DNA of 20,482 nucleotides from contig MWJR01000345.1 in NCBI GenBank assembly GCA_002127415.1, positions 1 to 20,482 on the forward strand. Reading direction: 5' to 3'. Shown piece by piece: positions 18,905 through 20,482 of the stretch. The notes below the pieces were generated by a model, which was given only the letters and a program-made list of their open reading frames with translations, did no database searches and was not told the origin of the DNA. Origin of the DNA: Calditrichaeota bacterium AABM5.125.24 (GTDB lineage: Bacteria > Electryoneota > AABM5-125-24 > Hatepunaeales > Hatepunaeaceae). The position numbers and the translations under genes are program-made. The stretch's first letter is position 1. Every line of letters starts with the position of its first letter.

Positions 18905-20482
18905 ATGAGAACCCTCGTCCCCTGGCTCTTGACGGTCCTGCTTCTGGCCGCCACCGGGTATTCCCCGGTCCTCGCCGGTTTCGCCCTCGAGTTCGACCGC
19001 GATGAACTTCTCGAGGTCTTTATCCCCAACTCCGAATCCCTTGACATCCACGGAGAGACCATCACCATCGAATGCTGGATTAATCCCGCTAATATGGCTG
19101 ACGCTCCGAATCAGGTCTTCCTGGCCAAGGGTGGCGCCTCAAATTCAGGCTCCTGGAAGACCAGGGTCAATGTTGATGGTCAATTCCAGGTCCGGTTTAT
19201 GATAAACGGCGCCGGTGCGGGCTGGTTCGGAACCGGGGCACTGGAAGAGGACAGCTGGACGCACGTTGCCGCCACCTACGATGGGGATCGGGTCAGAACC
19301 TACCTCAACGGCGAACTGATCTCCACCGATGACCAGAACGATAACATCGATGCATCCAATGAACCGCTGAGATTCGGCAGACGTGAAAATGACATCCTCA
19401 ACTTCTACTCCGGTTTAATCGATGAGATCAGGCTATGGAACATCGTGCGAAGCGCTGAACAGATAAACTCGACGATGAATACGCTGATAGGCAGTGATGT
19501 CGAAGGACTGGTCGGCTACTGGCGGCTCGATGAGGGCGAAGGTCAGATCGCTCACGACCTGACCGACAACGAAAATCACGGCCGGTTAGGGGGAGAAGAT
19601 GACGAGGATAACCACGACCCCGAATGGATCGAGTCTGACGCGCCCATATACGGCGGTGTGATCGAGCTCTCAGCCGATTTCATTGAGTTCGGGCCTGTTC
19701 TCCAGAGTCAGGCACCGGAATTCAACTTGTTCCTTTCCAACACCGCCGAAAAGGAGGACGAGTGGCACGCGGTGGAGTTCACCCTGACCGATCTTGGCGA
19801 TGAACCGGACTGGCTTGCCATCGAGCCGGAGAGGGATACCATCGCGGTCGGCGACACTTCGGAGGTAGCATTCACCGCGGAAACAGAAGGGCTTAATCTC
19901 GGGGAATATGAACGCGCCGTGTTGCTGGAATGCAACGCTATGAACCTGAAGTCCCTTGAGATCCCGGTTCACCTGTTCGTGGTTGAAGGCTTCGGGCAGT
20001 TGCACGGCACGGTGACTGAGGCCGCTGACAATGCGCCGGTTGAGGGTGCACTGGTGATGGTCGAAAGCTTCGGCTTCATCGACACAACCGACGAGGAGGG
20101 CGCCTACGCCTTCCCCGGCATCCCCGCCTGGACCTACGACCTTGTGGCGACGATGGAGGACTACCTGCCGCTGTGGGAACGAGAGGTCGAGATCGGGGAC
20201 GAAGACGACATCACCCTCGACTTCGCGCTGCTGCACTCGAAATGTTCACCGGACTGCGAGATGATTGTTGTCTCACTGGAGCCGGACGAAGAGCTGGATG
20301 TGCCCCTGACCATCCGCAACGGCGGCAACGGGCCGCTGACCTGGTCAGTAGAGCGGATCTTCCCCGAGGAGGCGCAGTTCGAGCCCTGGGAATACCGCAC
20401 CGGCCTCGCCGCCGCCGACTCGGTCAATGACAACCGGCTGAACGGGGTCGAGTTCGACGGCGAATGCTTCTACGTGTCCGGC
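18905..20482 (+). CDS. Large secreted protein with LamG-like and carboxypeptidase-regulatory-like domains (3' end beyond window)
   Basis: 526 codons are visible with no stop before the window edge. GGGAGG lies 9 nt before the ATG. A signal peptide ('LVPWLLTVLLLAATGYSPVLA') covers about residues 4-24 (split: LVPWLLTVLLL, AATGYSPVLA). Residues about 27-230 form a concanavalin A/LamG-type jelly roll ('TIECWINP', 'SWTHVAATYDGDRVRTYLNG', 'GLIDEIRLWN', 'GYWRLDEGEG'), often a carbohydrate- or adhesion-related module. An Ig-like stretch follows. A carboxypeptidase-regulatory-like domain lies at about 363-440 ('GTVTEAADNAPVEGALVMV', 'TTDEEGAYAFPGIP'). The end 'LNGVEFDGECFYVSG' looks like the beginning of a propeller-like region. 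By analogy with 15184-16689 the missing C-terminus may carry a sorting tail (inference). Function is unknown. Confidence 0.85.
   Translation, partial: MRTLVPWLLTVLLLAATGYSPVLAGFALEFDRDELLEVFIPNSESLDIHGETITIECWINPANMADAPNQVFLAKGGASNSGSWKTRVNVDGQFQVRFMINGAGAGWFGTGALEEDSWTHVAATYDGDRVRTYLNGELISTDDQNDNIDASNEPLRFGRRENDILNFYSGLIDEIRLWNIVRSAEQINSTMNTLIGSDVEGLVGYWRLDEGEGQIAHDLTDNENHGRLGGEDDEDNHDPEWIESDAPIYGGVIELSADFIEFGPVLQSQAPEFNLFLSNTAEKEDEWHAVEFTLTDLGDEPDWLAIEPERDTIAVGDTSEVAFTAETEGLNLGEYERAVLLECNAMNLKSLEIPVHLFVVEGFGQLHGTVTEAADNAPVEGALVMVESFGFIDTTDEEGAYAFPGIPAWTYDLVATMEDYLPLWEREVEIGDEDDITLDFALLHSKCSPDCEMIVVSLEPDEELDVPLTIRNGGNGPLTWSVERIFPEEAQFEPWEYRTGLAAADSVNDNRLNGVEFDGECFYVSG

Overview
The window reads as chromosomal DNA of an uncultured, GC-rich anaerobe. 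I infer an FCB-group-like or candidate-phylum lineage, without proof. The clues are a secreted protein with an 'AYPNPFN...GVYLVRL' type (T9SS/FlgD-like) C-terminal tail, a ferredoxin-dependent pyruvate oxidoreductase operon, two REP-associated tyrosine transposases (RAYTs), and many dispersed palindromes. Most genes lie on the minus strand.

Region 1 (1-5364, minus) is a molybdenum hydroxylase operon of the xanthine dehydrogenase/CO dehydrogenase/4-hydroxybenzoyl-CoA reductase superfamily. In transcription order it has the FAD subunit, the 2x[2Fe-2S] subunit, a YihY-type membrane protein lodged in between, and the molybdopterin subunit, which runs off the left edge. Region 2 (5554-8491, minus) is a two-gene signalling unit. 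A soluble GAF-PAS histidine kinase overlaps a receiver-HDOD protein by 8 nt, and the receiver has Glu where the phospho-accepting Asp should be. A strong promoter (TTGACA-N17-TATATT) flanked by two copies of a dyad operator lies upstream. Region 3 (8492-9430) has no gene. It holds that promoter, the operators and a dense cluster of hairpin repeats.

Region 4 (9431-17341, minus) is a pyruvate:ferredoxin oxidoreductase operon in the order porG, a GltD-like/ferredoxin (PorD) fusion, porA, porB. Extra genes split it: a secreted propeller-like protein with a sorting tail and RAYT2 lie between porG and the fusion, and a glycosyltransferase fragment and RAYT1 lie between the fusion and porA. Region 5 (17597-20482, plus) is divergent. 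It has hemW (radical SAM) and then the start of a large secreted LamG/carboxypeptidase-regulatory-like protein that runs off the right edge.

The most unusual theme is repeat invasion of coding DNA. The 20-bp palindrome GGGCGCACGGCCGTGCGCCC occurs intact inside the molybdopterin-subunit gene and inside RAYT1. Variants sit at the stop codons of RAYT1 and of the glycosyltransferase fragment. A C7/G7 hairpin family is translated in-frame in both the molybdopterin and FAD subunits, in opposite orientations. RAYT2 is bracketed by an inverted repeat of a second palindrome family. Octamer arrays begin at the stop codons of porG and porA. These repeats appear to be trimmed to remain in-frame or to donate stop codons.
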